Assembly (NCBI GenBank): GCA_039815415.1 | Contig: JBCBZH010000163.1 | Span: 1-9,607, forward strand | Source: JBCBZH01 sp039815415 | Lineage (GTDB): Bacteria > Bacteroidota > Rhodothermia > Rhodothermales > Rubricoccaceae | Direction of reading: 5' to 3' | Length of the DNA: 9,607 nt | In this document: positions 1 to 6,898 of the stretch, one piece after another | How the letters are laid out: each line of letters starts with the position of its first letter | Position numbering within the stretch: the stretch's first letter is position 1 | The notes under the pieces: generated by a model | What the model saw: only the letters and a program-made list of their open reading frames with translations | Databases searched by the model: none | What the model was told of the DNA's origin: nothing | Translations under genes and position numbers: made by a program

Positions 1-909
1 CCCATCGCCATTGAGGTCTCCCACGGCGACGCCATAGGTGTCAGCAGGCTCATCCTCCAGGTCCAGGCGCTCGAACGTCCCCGTCCCATCGTTGACATAC
101 ACCGCGTTGGACTGACGCGTGTTGCCTTCCACCAGATCGATGTCTCCGTCACCGTCGAGGTCGGCAACCGCCAGTGCGTAGGTCCTCCCATCGGCGGCGC
201 CAAAGGTGGACGCGCGTGCAAAGCCGCCCAATCCGTCTCCGGCGTAGACGGCATTCTCGCCTCCGATAACGCCGAGCACGACATCCATCGCGCCATCGCC
301 ATCCACATCGGCCACAGCCACGCGGCGCGTGTCGCCCACACTGTCTGGCAGGTCGTGTTCCTCGAATCCGCCCTGCCCGTCTCCGAATGCGACGACGCTC
401 GCCTGCCCATCGCGACGGGCGAACGCGAGGTCCATGTGTCCGTCGCCGTTGAGATCCGCCGCCGCCACAGAGATGGAGCGGCCTTCCGGGTTTCCAATCG
501 GCTGCCCCGCTGAAAACCCACCCGCACCGTCCCCGAGGAAGAGCAGATCCGGGTCTCCACGACGCGCAATGACGAGATCCGGCGTGCCATCGGCATCGAG
601 ATCCGCGAGCACGGCGCCCCGCGCAGAGCCTCCACTCCCCTCCAGCAATGCTCCGGCCGTGAAGGTCGCCAGCCCGTCGTTGAGGAACACCTGCGCCGGG
701 AGCAGATCCCGCACTACAACCCCATCCAGATCGCCGTCGCCATCAAGATCGCCGAGCGACACGGTGTAGCTGGGCCCCATGCCGGTCCCTAGAGGCCGAG
801 CCTCCATCAAGCGACCGCGCGCAGTGTGCAGGAACACGAAGTCCGGCTGCGCCCAGTGCCGCCCATTCGCCAGAGCGACATCCAGGTCTCCATCCCCGTC
901 CAGGTCGCC
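1..909 (-). repeat. Coding tandem repeats, seven VCBS/FG-GAP units of about 147 bp
   Basis: Within the preceding gene, the acidic loop GDLDGDGDLD and its variants (ADLDADGTPD, ADLNGDGHMD, ADVDGDGAMD, ADLDGDGDID) recurs every 48-52 codons. At DNA level the repeats have diverged and share mainly the loop codons. This points to old protein-level repetition rather than recent tandem duplication. Confidence 0.8.
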
Positions 910-1029
910 GAGTTGCACGTCGGCACTGAGATGCTCCGCGAGGTCGAACCAGAGGAACGGCGTGGTCTGAAACGGCTGTGCGTGCGCGGTGGCCGCCGAG
1001 AGCACGAGACACACGAGGAGATAGCGCAT
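1..1029 (-). CDS. Secreted FG-GAP/VCBS repeat protein, C-terminal part beyond left edge
   Basis: The frame is open from an ATG at 1029 to base 1 (343 codons seen, no stop), so the protein is partial. Seen: an N-terminal signal peptide (MRYLLVCLVLSAATAHA, likely cut after AHA at residue 17), then seven calcium-binding loops of the DxDGDGxxD type at about residues 42-50, 94-102, 143-151, 192-200, 241-249, 290-298 and from 338 on. Loop spacing is 52 aa once and then 48-49 aa. Known of the family: FG-GAP/VCBS repeats fold as blades of a Ca2+-stabilised beta-propeller in exported proteins, often adhesive or carrying a sorting tail. Seven blades would fit one propeller, and a T9SS tail beyond the edge is plausible but not seen. 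The 47-bp gap to the upstream MocR stop allows co-transcription. No Shine-Dalgarno is visible. Ligand and substrate are unknown. Confidence 0.9.
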   Translation of the reverse strand, partial: MRYLLVCLVLSAATAHAQPFQTTPFLWFDLAEHLSADVQLGDLDGDGDLDVALANGRHWAQPDFVFLHTARGRLMEARPLGTGMGPSYTVSLGDLDGDGDLDGVVVRDLLPAQVFLNDGLATFTAGALLEGSGGSARGAVLADLDADGTPDLVIARRGDPDLLFLGDGAGGFSAGQPIGNPEGRSISVAAADLNGDGHMDLAFARRDGQASVVAFGDGQGGFEEHDLPDSVGDTRRVAVADVDGDGAMDVVLGVIGGENAVYAGDGLGGFARASTFGAADGRTYALAVADLDGDGDIDLVEGNTRQSNAVYVNDGTGTFERLDLEDEPADTYGVAVGDLNGDG

Positions 1030-1076
1030 GGCGGGTCGGAGTTGGGAGCACCAAGATCGCCTCGAGAGGGCGAGCG

Positions 1077-2561
1077 TCAGGCCCCACTCACCACAGAGGC
1101 GAGCTGGCGGAGTCCCCGCTGCAGCCCTCGCTCATCGACGCCTGCATAGCCGAGGATCATCCCAGACGCGGACCGCTCCGCGACGAGATAGCACGGAGAC
1201 AACGGCGGTACGTGGAGCCCGGCCTGCCCGGCCCGCTCCGACAGCTCGCGATCCGACACGCCATCCGCCAGACGCGCGCACACGTGTAGCCCCGTCTCGG
1301 ACGGCCCCAGCTCGACGACGCCCTCGAGGTGCTCCTCGACCGAGGCCAGCAGCACGTCCCGTCGGGTTCTGTAGAGCTCTCGCGTGCGTCGCAGGTGGGC
1401 CGCGAAGTGCCCCAGCTCGAGGAAGGCCGCCGCCGAAGCCTGCACCAGCCCCGAAGGCTGCCCTCCCACAACCTCGATGCCTCGCTCAGCGACCTCCACC
1501 AGAGACTCCGGGAGCACCACATAGGCCAGGCGGAGGCCCGGAAACAGGGCCTTGTTGAACGTGCCTACGTAGATCACCCGCCCGTCGCGGTCGAAGCTTT
1601 GGAGCGGAGGCAGCGGTCGCCCCACGTGGCGGAACTCGCTGTCGTAGTCGTCTTCTACAATCCAGGCGTCGGCATCACGCGCCCACTCCAGCAGCTCGAC
1701 GCGCCGCTCGGCCGAGAGCGTCACGCCGGTCGGATACTGGTGCGACGGAGTGACGTACGCGAGGCGGGCATCGGGAGCCATCGCCAGCCCGTCGGCAACC
1801 ACCAGCCCCTCTGCATCCACCGGAACGGGGACAAGCCGGGTGCCGCTCGCCTGGAAAACCGCACGCGCGCCGAGATACCCTGGCTCCTCCATCCAGACGG
1901 TATCTCCAGCGTCCAGCAACAGAGTGGAGAGGAACCCGAGCGCCTGCTGCGTGCTCGCGAGGATCAGCAATCGCTCGGGGCTGCACTGAACCCGCCGGGT
2001 CCGCGCGAGGTGGTCGGCGAGTTCACGTCGCAGGGTCGGATCCCCCAGCAGCGGCACGGACCGCAGCAGGTCGCGCCCCCGGTCGTAGACCCTGTCTACC
2101 AGCACCTGATTCCAGAGGGCTACCGGAAACGCCTCCTCGTTCGGATGGCAGGCCACGAACCCGGCCGGGAGCACAGGATCATCCCGGAACCCTCGAATCG
2201 TGCCCAGTCGTCGCCCGACCTCGGAGAGCTGCTGAGGCGCCACGCCTGCTCCCTCGAGCCGGCGGAGGGGCGTCGGGCGCGTCGGCAGCAAGTCCACCAC
2301 GTACGTCCCTGACCCGCGCCGCCGCTCCACAAACCCGCCCGACACCAGCTCGTCGTACGCCAGCTCGATGGTGGTACGGGACACCCCGAGGTCGCCAGCC
2401 AGCACCCGCGAGGCCGGCAGGCGGTCCCCTGCGGCGAGGTGCTCGTCCAGGATCAGGTTGCGGATGTGATCCCGGATGCGGAGATAGAGCGGAAGCACGG
2501 GATCCGCGCCCGGCTCCGCGAGCACCAGCTCGATGATGGACGGACGTGCGCGGTCGGCCAT
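1077..2561 (-). CDS. MocR/PdxR-type regulator: GntR winged helix fused to fold-I PLP aminotransferase domain
   Basis: This is a 494-aa protein, a normal MocR length. Residues about 20-88 form a GntR winged helix (LPLYLRIRDHIRN, LPASRVLAGDLGVSRTTIELAYDELVSGGFVERRRGSGTYV). Residues about 120-490 are a class I/II aminotransferase-like domain. Landmarks are EEPGY (225-229), PSHQYPTG (272-279), EDDYDSEF (303-310) and the Schiff-base lysine K337 in GTFNKALFPGLRL, with R344 as likely phosphate ligand. MocR proteins sense PLP or PLP-amino acid adducts and control vitamin B6, amino-acid or transport genes; the target here is unknown. The ATG at 2561 is chosen because it sits 1 bp after the CPBP stop and leaves the usual short N-terminus. 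An upstream in-frame start at 2672 would lie inside the CPBP gene. Odd point: GTFNK instead of the common GTFSK. Confidence 0.93.
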   Translation of the reverse strand: MADRARPSIIELVLAEPGADPVLPLYLRIRDHIRNLILDEHLAAGDRLPASRVLAGDLGVSRTTIELAYDELVSGGFVERRRGSGTYVVDLLPTRPTPLRRLEGAGVAPQQLSEVGRRLGTIRGFRDDPVLPAGFVACHPNEEAFPVALWNQVLVDRVYDRGRDLLRSVPLLGDPTLRRELADHLARTRRVQCSPERLLILASTQQALGFLSTLLLDAGDTVWMEEPGYLGARAVFQASGTRLVPVPVDAEGLVVADGLAMAPDARLAYVTPSHQYPTGVTLSAERRVELLEWARDADAWIVEDDYDSEFRHVGRPLPPLQSFDRDGRVIYVGTFNKALFPGLRLAYVVLPESLVEVAERGIEVVGGQPSGLVQASAAAFLELGHFAAHLRRTRELYRTRRDVLLASVEEHLEGVVELGPSETGLHVCARLADGVSDRELSERAGQAGLHVPPLSPCYLVAERSASGMILGYAGVDERGLQRGLRQLASVVSGA

Positions 2562-2562
2562 A

Positions 2563-3327
2563 CTACCCGAGCAGAGCTGCGATGGCCGCCGTCCCCAGAT
2601 GGGCTCCCATGTGCGCGAGGATGGCGGACTCGAGCCCCCATCGCCAGTAGAGCCATCCGGCCAGGATGCCAAACGCGCCGTTCCCCAGCACGATGTAGGC
2701 CACCACGGAGGGCGTCACCGTTTCCACCATGGCCGAGACAATGGGCAGATGCCCCAGGCCGAACAACAGCGCGGACACGAGGATGGCCCCGACCACCTGC
2801 CACCCTGCAGGACGATCTCCGTGTCGTCCTGAGACCCGCCAGAGGAGCGCTACCAGCGCCGTCATCACGCCCCAGCGAACCAGCACTTCCTCGGTGATGC
2901 CTCCGTAGAGCACGCGCATCGCCAGCGAGGGCTGGACGCGCTCGCCCACCGCGGCAATCTCCGCTGGGGCCAGGGCTCCCACGCCCACCAGTAGCGCCGT
3001 CCCCGCCAGCCCGCCGAGGAGGCCGGGGACCCACTGCGGGCGAAGCGCAGGGCCAACGGGCTGGCGACGGGCAAGCGCCTCAGCCGCAGGCGCCTTCAGA
3101 CCCACGCGGGGCGCCAGCACGGCACCGCCCCAGGCCGCAAGCCCGACCATCGCTGTCGTCTGCACTATCGATGCCGCGTAGACCCACCACGGCTCGTCCG
3201 GGACCTCCACACCCGCGACAGCGGCCAACGTCTCAGGAATACCCAGCGTCGCTGCAATTAAACCTGGGATCGCCGCACCCATGAGAATCAGCACCAATCG
3301 GAGCGTCGGTGGGCGAGTGTCGGTCAT
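2563..3327 (-). CDS. CPBP (CAAX/Abi) family intramembrane metalloprotease homologue
   Basis: This is a 254-aa hydrophobic protein with about seven or eight membrane segments. All CPBP motifs are present: EExxxR at 146-151 (EEVLVR), FxxxH at 189-193 (FGLGH) and a third motif with H239/H243 (HMGAH). E146/E147, H193 and H239 are the expected catalytic or metal-site residues, so it looks intact. Known of the family: related to the CAAX protease Rce1 and to bacteriocin-immunity (Abi) proteins, acting in the inner membrane; most bacterial members have no known substrate. Its start overlaps the stop of the outer-membrane protein gene by four bases (ATGA, 3327-3324). Its TAG (2565-2563) is followed after one base by the MocR start, so all three are probably translationally coupled. 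No prenylated-peptide or bacteriocin gene is visible, so its role here is open. Confidence 0.92.
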   Translation of the reverse strand: MTDTRPPTLRLVLILMGAAIPGLIAATLGIPETLAAVAGVEVPDEPWWVYAASIVQTTAMVGLAAWGGAVLAPRVGLKAPAAEALARRQPVGPALRPQWVPGLLGGLAGTALLVGVGALAPAEIAAVGERVQPSLAMRVLYGGITEEVLVRWGVMTALVALLWRVSGRHGDRPAGWQVVGAILVSALLFGLGHLPIVSAMVETVTPSVVAYIVLGNGAFGILAGWLYWRWGLESAILAHMGAHLGTAAIAALLG

Positions 3328-6014
3328 CGAGCGAACCAGTAACTGAACTTGACGAGGAAGACGTTCTGGCCGGGGTCGGTGAACAGATCGGTCACGTCAC
3401 GCTGGCGAAAGACACCGTCCTCGACAAGGTAGCCGGAGCGTTGCTGCTGCCAGACGAAGAAGAACGTGGAGCCTGGGCGGTATTCCCAACGCAGAACGGC
3501 GTTGCCCTGGAGCGCGCGAAACGTGAAGTCGTTGTCGCCAACGGTGAAGGCCTCTCCCCCATCGCCTGGGTCGATGGTGATGGTGCCATCTGGGTTCTCC
3601 GTGGCGGTGCCCTTGTCGACGCCGTAGACCGGGAGTGCCATTGCCAACGGCCGGTCGACCTCGCGATAGTCCGTGTACTGCCCGGTCGAGACGAGAGGCC
3701 GGAGGTAGAGCTGCAGAGACACATTCGGGGAGAACGTCCAATCGAGGCGGGTTTCTAGCGATGCGTCGATGCGGTTGATGCGCCCGAACACGTAGCGCCG
3801 CCCGAACGTGGCTGTCGCCGCCGGATCGTCGAAGGCGGTCACGTACTGGTAGGGGGATACGGTGTGGGTCACGGACGGCCCAAGGGACAGCGACAGGCTC
3901 GGCGCGGGGCGCCCCGACAGGGTCAGCCCGCCTCCGAAGAAGCCGCCGCCGATCTCATCTGTAGCTCCGTGCACAAACGCATTGGCCTGAACCGGCTTTC
4001 GCGCGTCCGAGTTGACGAACAGCGCCATCGTCATCCCAGCTGGATCGGTCCAGAGTGGCCCACCTCGCGTGATCCGGTCATTGACCGTTCGGATGTTGGC
4101 AAACCCAGACAGCCGACCGCTCCAGAAGTTGTCGAACTCCGCTCCGAGCCCCCACCCAATGAAAGAGTGGGTGCGGTCCCAACCCATGCTGTACCCGAGC
4201 GATCCGAAGAGGTTGGCCGTCCAGCGCCGGAGAGGCTCGGCAGGCTCTGTCTCGTCGTAAAAGACAGAGGCTCCGATGTAGTTCTGATCGGCGCGCGTCT
4301 GGAAGCCGAGAGCGTTGGACTCGAATCCCGGAGACGTGTAGGCCGCGCTGATGGATCCACGCCAGTGCTCTCCGGTCACCTTCGAGAGCGCCAGCTCGGC
4401 CGTGGTGCCTGTCAGGAAGGTGAGAGAGGAGTCCACTGCAAGATGATCTGCGTCCGCGCGATGGTAGAGACGGCGGAAGGCCGTCTGCTGGATCAGGAGT
4501 GCGTCCTCGCTTCCAGACACAAGGCTGCCCGACGCCAGCCCGCTGATGATCCAGGCATCGGAGAGCGGGTGCTCGCCATCCACACCCACCACCAGCTCCT
4601 GCCCCGGGAGCAGATCCGCCAGCGCGTCGTCACGTACGCGGCTCACGGACGTCACCAGCCCGCCCACCTGCGTGTCTCCAACCCGTCCCCGGACCCGCGA
4701 CACGAAGTAGTTGGAGATTGGCTCGATGAGTGCTCGGTCCTCGAGCTGGCGTGCACCGTCTGCTCCAAGCACCGCGAACTGCCCAAACTCCGGGGCTGTG
4801 ACCGCATCCAGCATCCCCACGGTGAAGGCTCCTACCCGCCCGGTCATCTTGGCTGCCCCGAGGATGGTCGTTTGTGCAGGCTGGGCGCTGTAGACCGAGC
4901 CGGTTTCTCCCGCCAGCGCGTAGGCCGATCCGGGCACAAAGCGGCTGCGTTGCGGACTGCGTCCGATCCGCCGAGTGTATAGGAACAGCGGCCGGTTGTT
5001 GTTGAAGTAGGCCCGGGTCCGGCCGTAGTTGAACACATCCAGGCCTTCGACGAAGAAGGGGCGGCGCTCCGGGAAAAACAGCTCGTAGGCCGTCAGGTTG
5101 ATCTGGGCAGGGTCGGCTTCGACTTGCCCAAAGTCCGGGTTGATGGTGCCGGTCAAGCGGAGATCGCTTGTCAGCCCCACCTTGAAGTCCACGCCCACCG
5201 ACGGGCTGGCGTCGGTGGCCTGATAAAACGGATTCGCCTCCTCTCCCGGCGCCCGTGTCACCGTTCCGGCGACGTATGGCTGGACCTCAACGGCACGTGG
5301 AGCCCTCAGAGCCCCTGGGATCTGCAAGCTTCCGAATCGGCTTACGGTGCCGAACGTCCCTGGGAGGAGGGGCGCCCAGTAGGTCGTCTCACCTGTTCGG
5401 AAGTGCAGGCGTGCGAACTGGATGCCCCAGGTGTGAGGGCCCTCTCCTCCTGCGAACCGAAGCTGGGAAAGCGGGATCTCGAACTCTGCCGTCCACCCCG
5501 CATCGCTGCGGCTCGTAGCCACGTCCCAGACGGCGTCCCACGAATCGTCCTGCCGAATGTCATCGTAGAGGAGCAGATCCCGCTTCACGCCTGCGGGCGT
5601 CACGCGGAAAGCGAAGGCGGTGAGGTCGTCATTGTAGGAATCGAGCAGAACCGTCGCAGCGTCGGTGTTCTGGTCCACGTCGCGGCGATCCAGACGAGCG
5701 TCGATGGCGTCGGGCTGGCGATCGTAGAGCCGCATTCCAACGTACACCGAAGCCGCCCCCACTAGCACGCGGGCCTCCGTCCGCTCCGTCGCCTCGGCTC
5801 CGGCCTGCGGGTCGAACTGGATGAAACCTGTCGCGACCGGGGCGGTGCTCCACGCCGGCTCGTCCAAGCGGCCATCCAGTCGTATGTCGTCCCCTTCCAC
5901 GCGGACGGCATCGAGAGCATACGTGGCACTAGGCGAGTCGCCTGAAGCCGTGGACTGGGCTCGAGCTGGCGAACTGAGAAGGACAAACACACTGAGTACG
6001 GCGGCGACACGCAT
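3324..6014 (-). CDS. Outer-membrane protein with CBM9-like N-terminal domain and DUF5916 barrel
   Basis: This is an 896-aa protein. A signal peptide covers residues 1-19 (VFVLLSSPARA, cut before Q20). Residues about 35-215 match the CBM9-like fold (IRLDGRLDEPAW, then VYVGMRLYD). Residues about 235-896 carry the DUF5916 signature, including NPDFGQVEADP (292-302) and FFPERRPFFVEG (313-324). They are followed by long alternating strands and a terminal FSYWFAR that fits a last beta-barrel strand. Known of the family: common in Bacteroidota and relatives, predicted in the outer membrane, function not established; the CBM9-like domain hints at glycan binding. The ATG at 6014 is chosen because it begins a clean signal peptide. 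GAGG lies directly against the ATG, too close for a normal ribosome site. The gene is followed by the CPBP gene with an ATGA overlap and preceded by a membrane-protein gene 79 bp away. Confidence 0.92.
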   Translation of the reverse strand: MRVAAVLSVFVLLSSPARAQSTASGDSPSATYALDAVRVEGDDIRLDGRLDEPAWSTAPVATGFIQFDPQAGAEATERTEARVLVGAASVYVGMRLYDRQPDAIDARLDRRDVDQNTDAATVLLDSYNDDLTAFAFRVTPAGVKRDLLLYDDIRQDDSWDAVWDVATSRSDAGWTAEFEIPLSQLRFAGGEGPHTWGIQFARLHFRTGETTYWAPLLPGTFGTVSRFGSLQIPGALRAPRAVEVQPYVAGTVTRAPGEEANPFYQATDASPSVGVDFKVGLTSDLRLTGTINPDFGQVEADPAQINLTAYELFFPERRPFFVEGLDVFNYGRTRAYFNNNRPLFLYTRRIGRSPQRSRFVPGSAYALAGETGSVYSAQPAQTTILGAAKMTGRVGAFTVGMLDAVTAPEFGQFAVLGADGARQLEDRALIEPISNYFVSRVRGRVGDTQVGGLVTSVSRVRDDALADLLPGQELVVGVDGEHPLSDAWIISGLASGSLVSGSEDALLIQQTAFRRLYHRADADHLAVDSSLTFLTGTTAELALSKVTGEHWRGSISAAYTSPGFESNALGFQTRADQNYIGASVFYDETEPAEPLRRWTANLFGSLGYSMGWDRTHSFIGWGLGAEFDNFWSGRLSGFANIRTVNDRITRGGPLWTDPAGMTMALFVNSDARKPVQANAFVHGATDEIGGGFFGGGLTLSGRPAPSLSLSLGPSVTHTVSPYQYVTAFDDPAATATFGRRYVFGRINRIDASLETRLDWTFSPNVSLQLYLRPLVSTGQYTDYREVDRPLAMALPVYGVDKGTATENPDGTITIDPGDGGEAFTVGDNDFTFRALQGNAVLRWEYRPGSTFFFVWQQQRSGYLVEDGVFRQRDVTDLFTDPGQNVFLVKFSYWFAR
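5960..5972 (+). repeat. CTCGAGCTGGCGA word, exact copy inside DUF5916 signal peptide region
   Basis: Exact 13-mer on the plus strand, opposite the coding strand, covering codons for S-P-A-R-A at the signal-peptide cleavage region. It shares 18 bases with the copy at 7056. Confidence 0.6.
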
Positions 6015-6018
6015 CCTC

Positions 6019-6070
6019 GGGACCGGCGATGGAGAGTAGCCCCAAGCTGGCCACCTACCCCTCCGGTCCC
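6019..6070. promoter_or_regulatory. Perfect 8-bp inverted repeat in the 79-bp spacer before the DUF5916 gene
   Basis: GGGACCGG (6019-6026) and CCGGTCCC (6063-6070) are exact inverted copies separated by 36 bp. In the minus-strand transcript the second arm ends 4 nt before the DUF5916 ATG, so pairing could close the start region. It is not followed by a T-run and so is a poor intrinsic terminator. A protein-binding site or a 5' leader structure are both possible. I see no clear promoter in this spacer. Confidence 0.35.
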
Positions 6071-6093
6071 TAGATCCGCTTCCGTCCGAACCC

Positions 6094-6804
6094 TCAGACC
6101 ACCTCAGCCGTCCGGTCCGCCTTCAGCCGCCGGATCACGAGCAGGTGCCCCAGCAGGGCTGCCATCACCAGCACCGAGGGCAGCCAGATCAGTGGAATCG
6201 TCGTCACGGCAGCGGTAGAGGGCTCGAGCTGCTGGAACGGAGTCGGCAATGACAGGGCTGCTGTCCCTACCACAACCGCGAGCAGCACCAGCCCGAGACC
6301 ATTCCAAAGCGCCACCAACCTTGCGCTCCCGCTGCCTCGCCACAACATCACCGCCAACGCCGCCGCCAGCAGGCCCGTGACGATGTCGTAGTTCCACCCG
6401 GCGTATGTGACCTGCACCGGGAGCACGTCCTCTACATAGAGCCGGTGCAACACCAGCTCGAGCGGCACCCGGAACGCCTGCACGCCGACGAGGGCCGCCA
6501 AGGGTAGCCCCGACGCAAGGCGAGCGCCAATCGGCGAGAAGGCGAAGGCCACTGTGCCCGCGGTCAGGGCGACCAGAAGGATGGGAGCTCGCGGGGGGAG
6601 CGCGTCGAAGTTGGACAGGACGCCGGAGCGAGCCAGCCCCGCGGTGATGCCTAGCCACACCACCAGCCCGATGGCCGTGCCGAGCACTCTGCGGAGACGT
6701 TGATCGGCGGCGAGGTCGCGCGAGGTCCATCCCACGCCGACCAGTAGCGCCAGACAGACGAACGCGACGAGTGTGAGGAAGACCGCCTGTGTAGGTGCAG
6801 ACAT
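6094..6804 (-). CDS. Uncharacterised polytopic inner-membrane protein
   Basis: This is a 236-aa protein with about seven hydrophobic segments: residues about 6-26, 39-58, 73-92, 97-112, 138-155, 165-187 and 202-224. A conserved-looking loop (FRVPLELVLHRLYVEDVLP, then QVTYAGWNYDIVTG, 111-144) recalls unnamed membrane proteins seen beside regulators in Bacteroidota genomes. I do not know a function. The C-terminus (RRLKADRTAEVV) is probably cytoplasmic. The reading frame stays open to 7773 because of high GC, but the ATG at 6804 starts directly before the first membrane helix; the extension would run antisense through the AraC gene. The gene is divergent from the AraC regulator across 94 bp and is the likely first gene of the minus-strand unit that runs to base 1. 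Confidence 0.85.
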   Translation of the reverse strand: MSAPTQAVFLTLVAFVCLALLVGVGWTSRDLAADQRLRRVLGTAIGLVVWLGITAGLARSGVLSNFDALPPRAPILLVALTAGTVAFAFSPIGARLASGLPLAALVGVQAFRVPLELVLHRLYVEDVLPVQVTYAGWNYDIVTGLLAAALAVMLWRGSGSARLVALWNGLGLVLLAVVVGTAALSLPTPFQQLEPSTAAVTTIPLIWLPSVLVMAALLGHLLVIRRLKADRTAEVV

Positions 6805-6819
6805 CGGGGATCGACGGAT

Positions 6820-6836
6820 AGCTTGCCCGACAAGCT
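6820..6836. promoter_or_regulatory. Palindrome AGCTTG-N5-CAAGCT in the divergent control region
   Basis: AGCTTG (6820-6825) and CAAGCT (6831-6836) are exact inverted halves around CCCGA. The site lies 16 bp before the membrane-protein ATG. It shares its right arm with the larger stem-loop at 6829-6863, so in RNA the two folds would exclude each other. GCTTG also recurs in direct orientation at 6821 and 6857. An operator for the adjacent AraC protein or an RNA switch are possible; neither is shown. Confidence 0.35.
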
Positions 6837-6863
6837 CGCGCACCAGCCCGCGAGCGGCTTGTC
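6829..6863 (-). promoter_or_regulatory. Strong stem-loop in the leader of the membrane-protein gene
   Basis: GACAAGC (6829-6835) pairs with GCTTGTC (6857-6863), and TCGCG (6836-6840) pairs with CGCGA (6849-6853). This gives 12 base pairs with an 8-nt loop and one 3-nt bulge (6854-6856). No T-tract follows on either strand. It forms the start-proximal half of the 70-bp element described at 6829-6898. In that element's second copy the two outer base pairs are changed but still paired. Confidence 0.5.
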
Positions 6864-6898
6864 CCCCGACGCCGCAGACTTGACTATCCGCGCCACCC
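6829..6898 (-). promoter_or_regulatory. 70-bp upstream element, copy A (putative promoter or intergenic repeat)
   Basis: Read on the minus strand it begins GGGTGGCGCGGATAGTCAA, ends in the stem-loop arm, and aligns without gaps to 8524-8455. By hand count 42 of 70 bases agree, and 18 of the first 19. The G of GTCAA is 80 nt upstream of the membrane-protein ATG. Shared blocks after the core are GGCG, GGG, CAAG, CG and GAGNTTG. The core ends exactly at the AraC start codon, so AraC has almost no room for its own promoter to the right. A promoter with its leader is my preferred reading; a REP-like or MITE-like intergenic repeat is the main alternative. Confidence 0.5.

Noticed and set aside
1030..1076. 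Possible terminator hairpin (CGCC/GGCG around CTCTCGA) between MocR and the VCBS gene.
   Set aside because: Only four base pairs, no T-run, and easily arising by chance in GC-rich DNA.
2511..2520. GATCCGCGCC inside the MocR gene as a third copy of the 70-bp element core.
   Set aside because: Only ten bases match, TTGAC and the flanking blocks are missing, and it lies in coding sequence.
3864..4982. 372-codon plus-strand open frame opposite the DUF5916 gene, and a 327-codon one at 1329-2312 opposite the MocR gene.
   Set aside because: GC-rich codon use leaves long open frames on the antisense strand. Their translations are rich in R, P and H with no domain, while the minus-strand products are clear family members.
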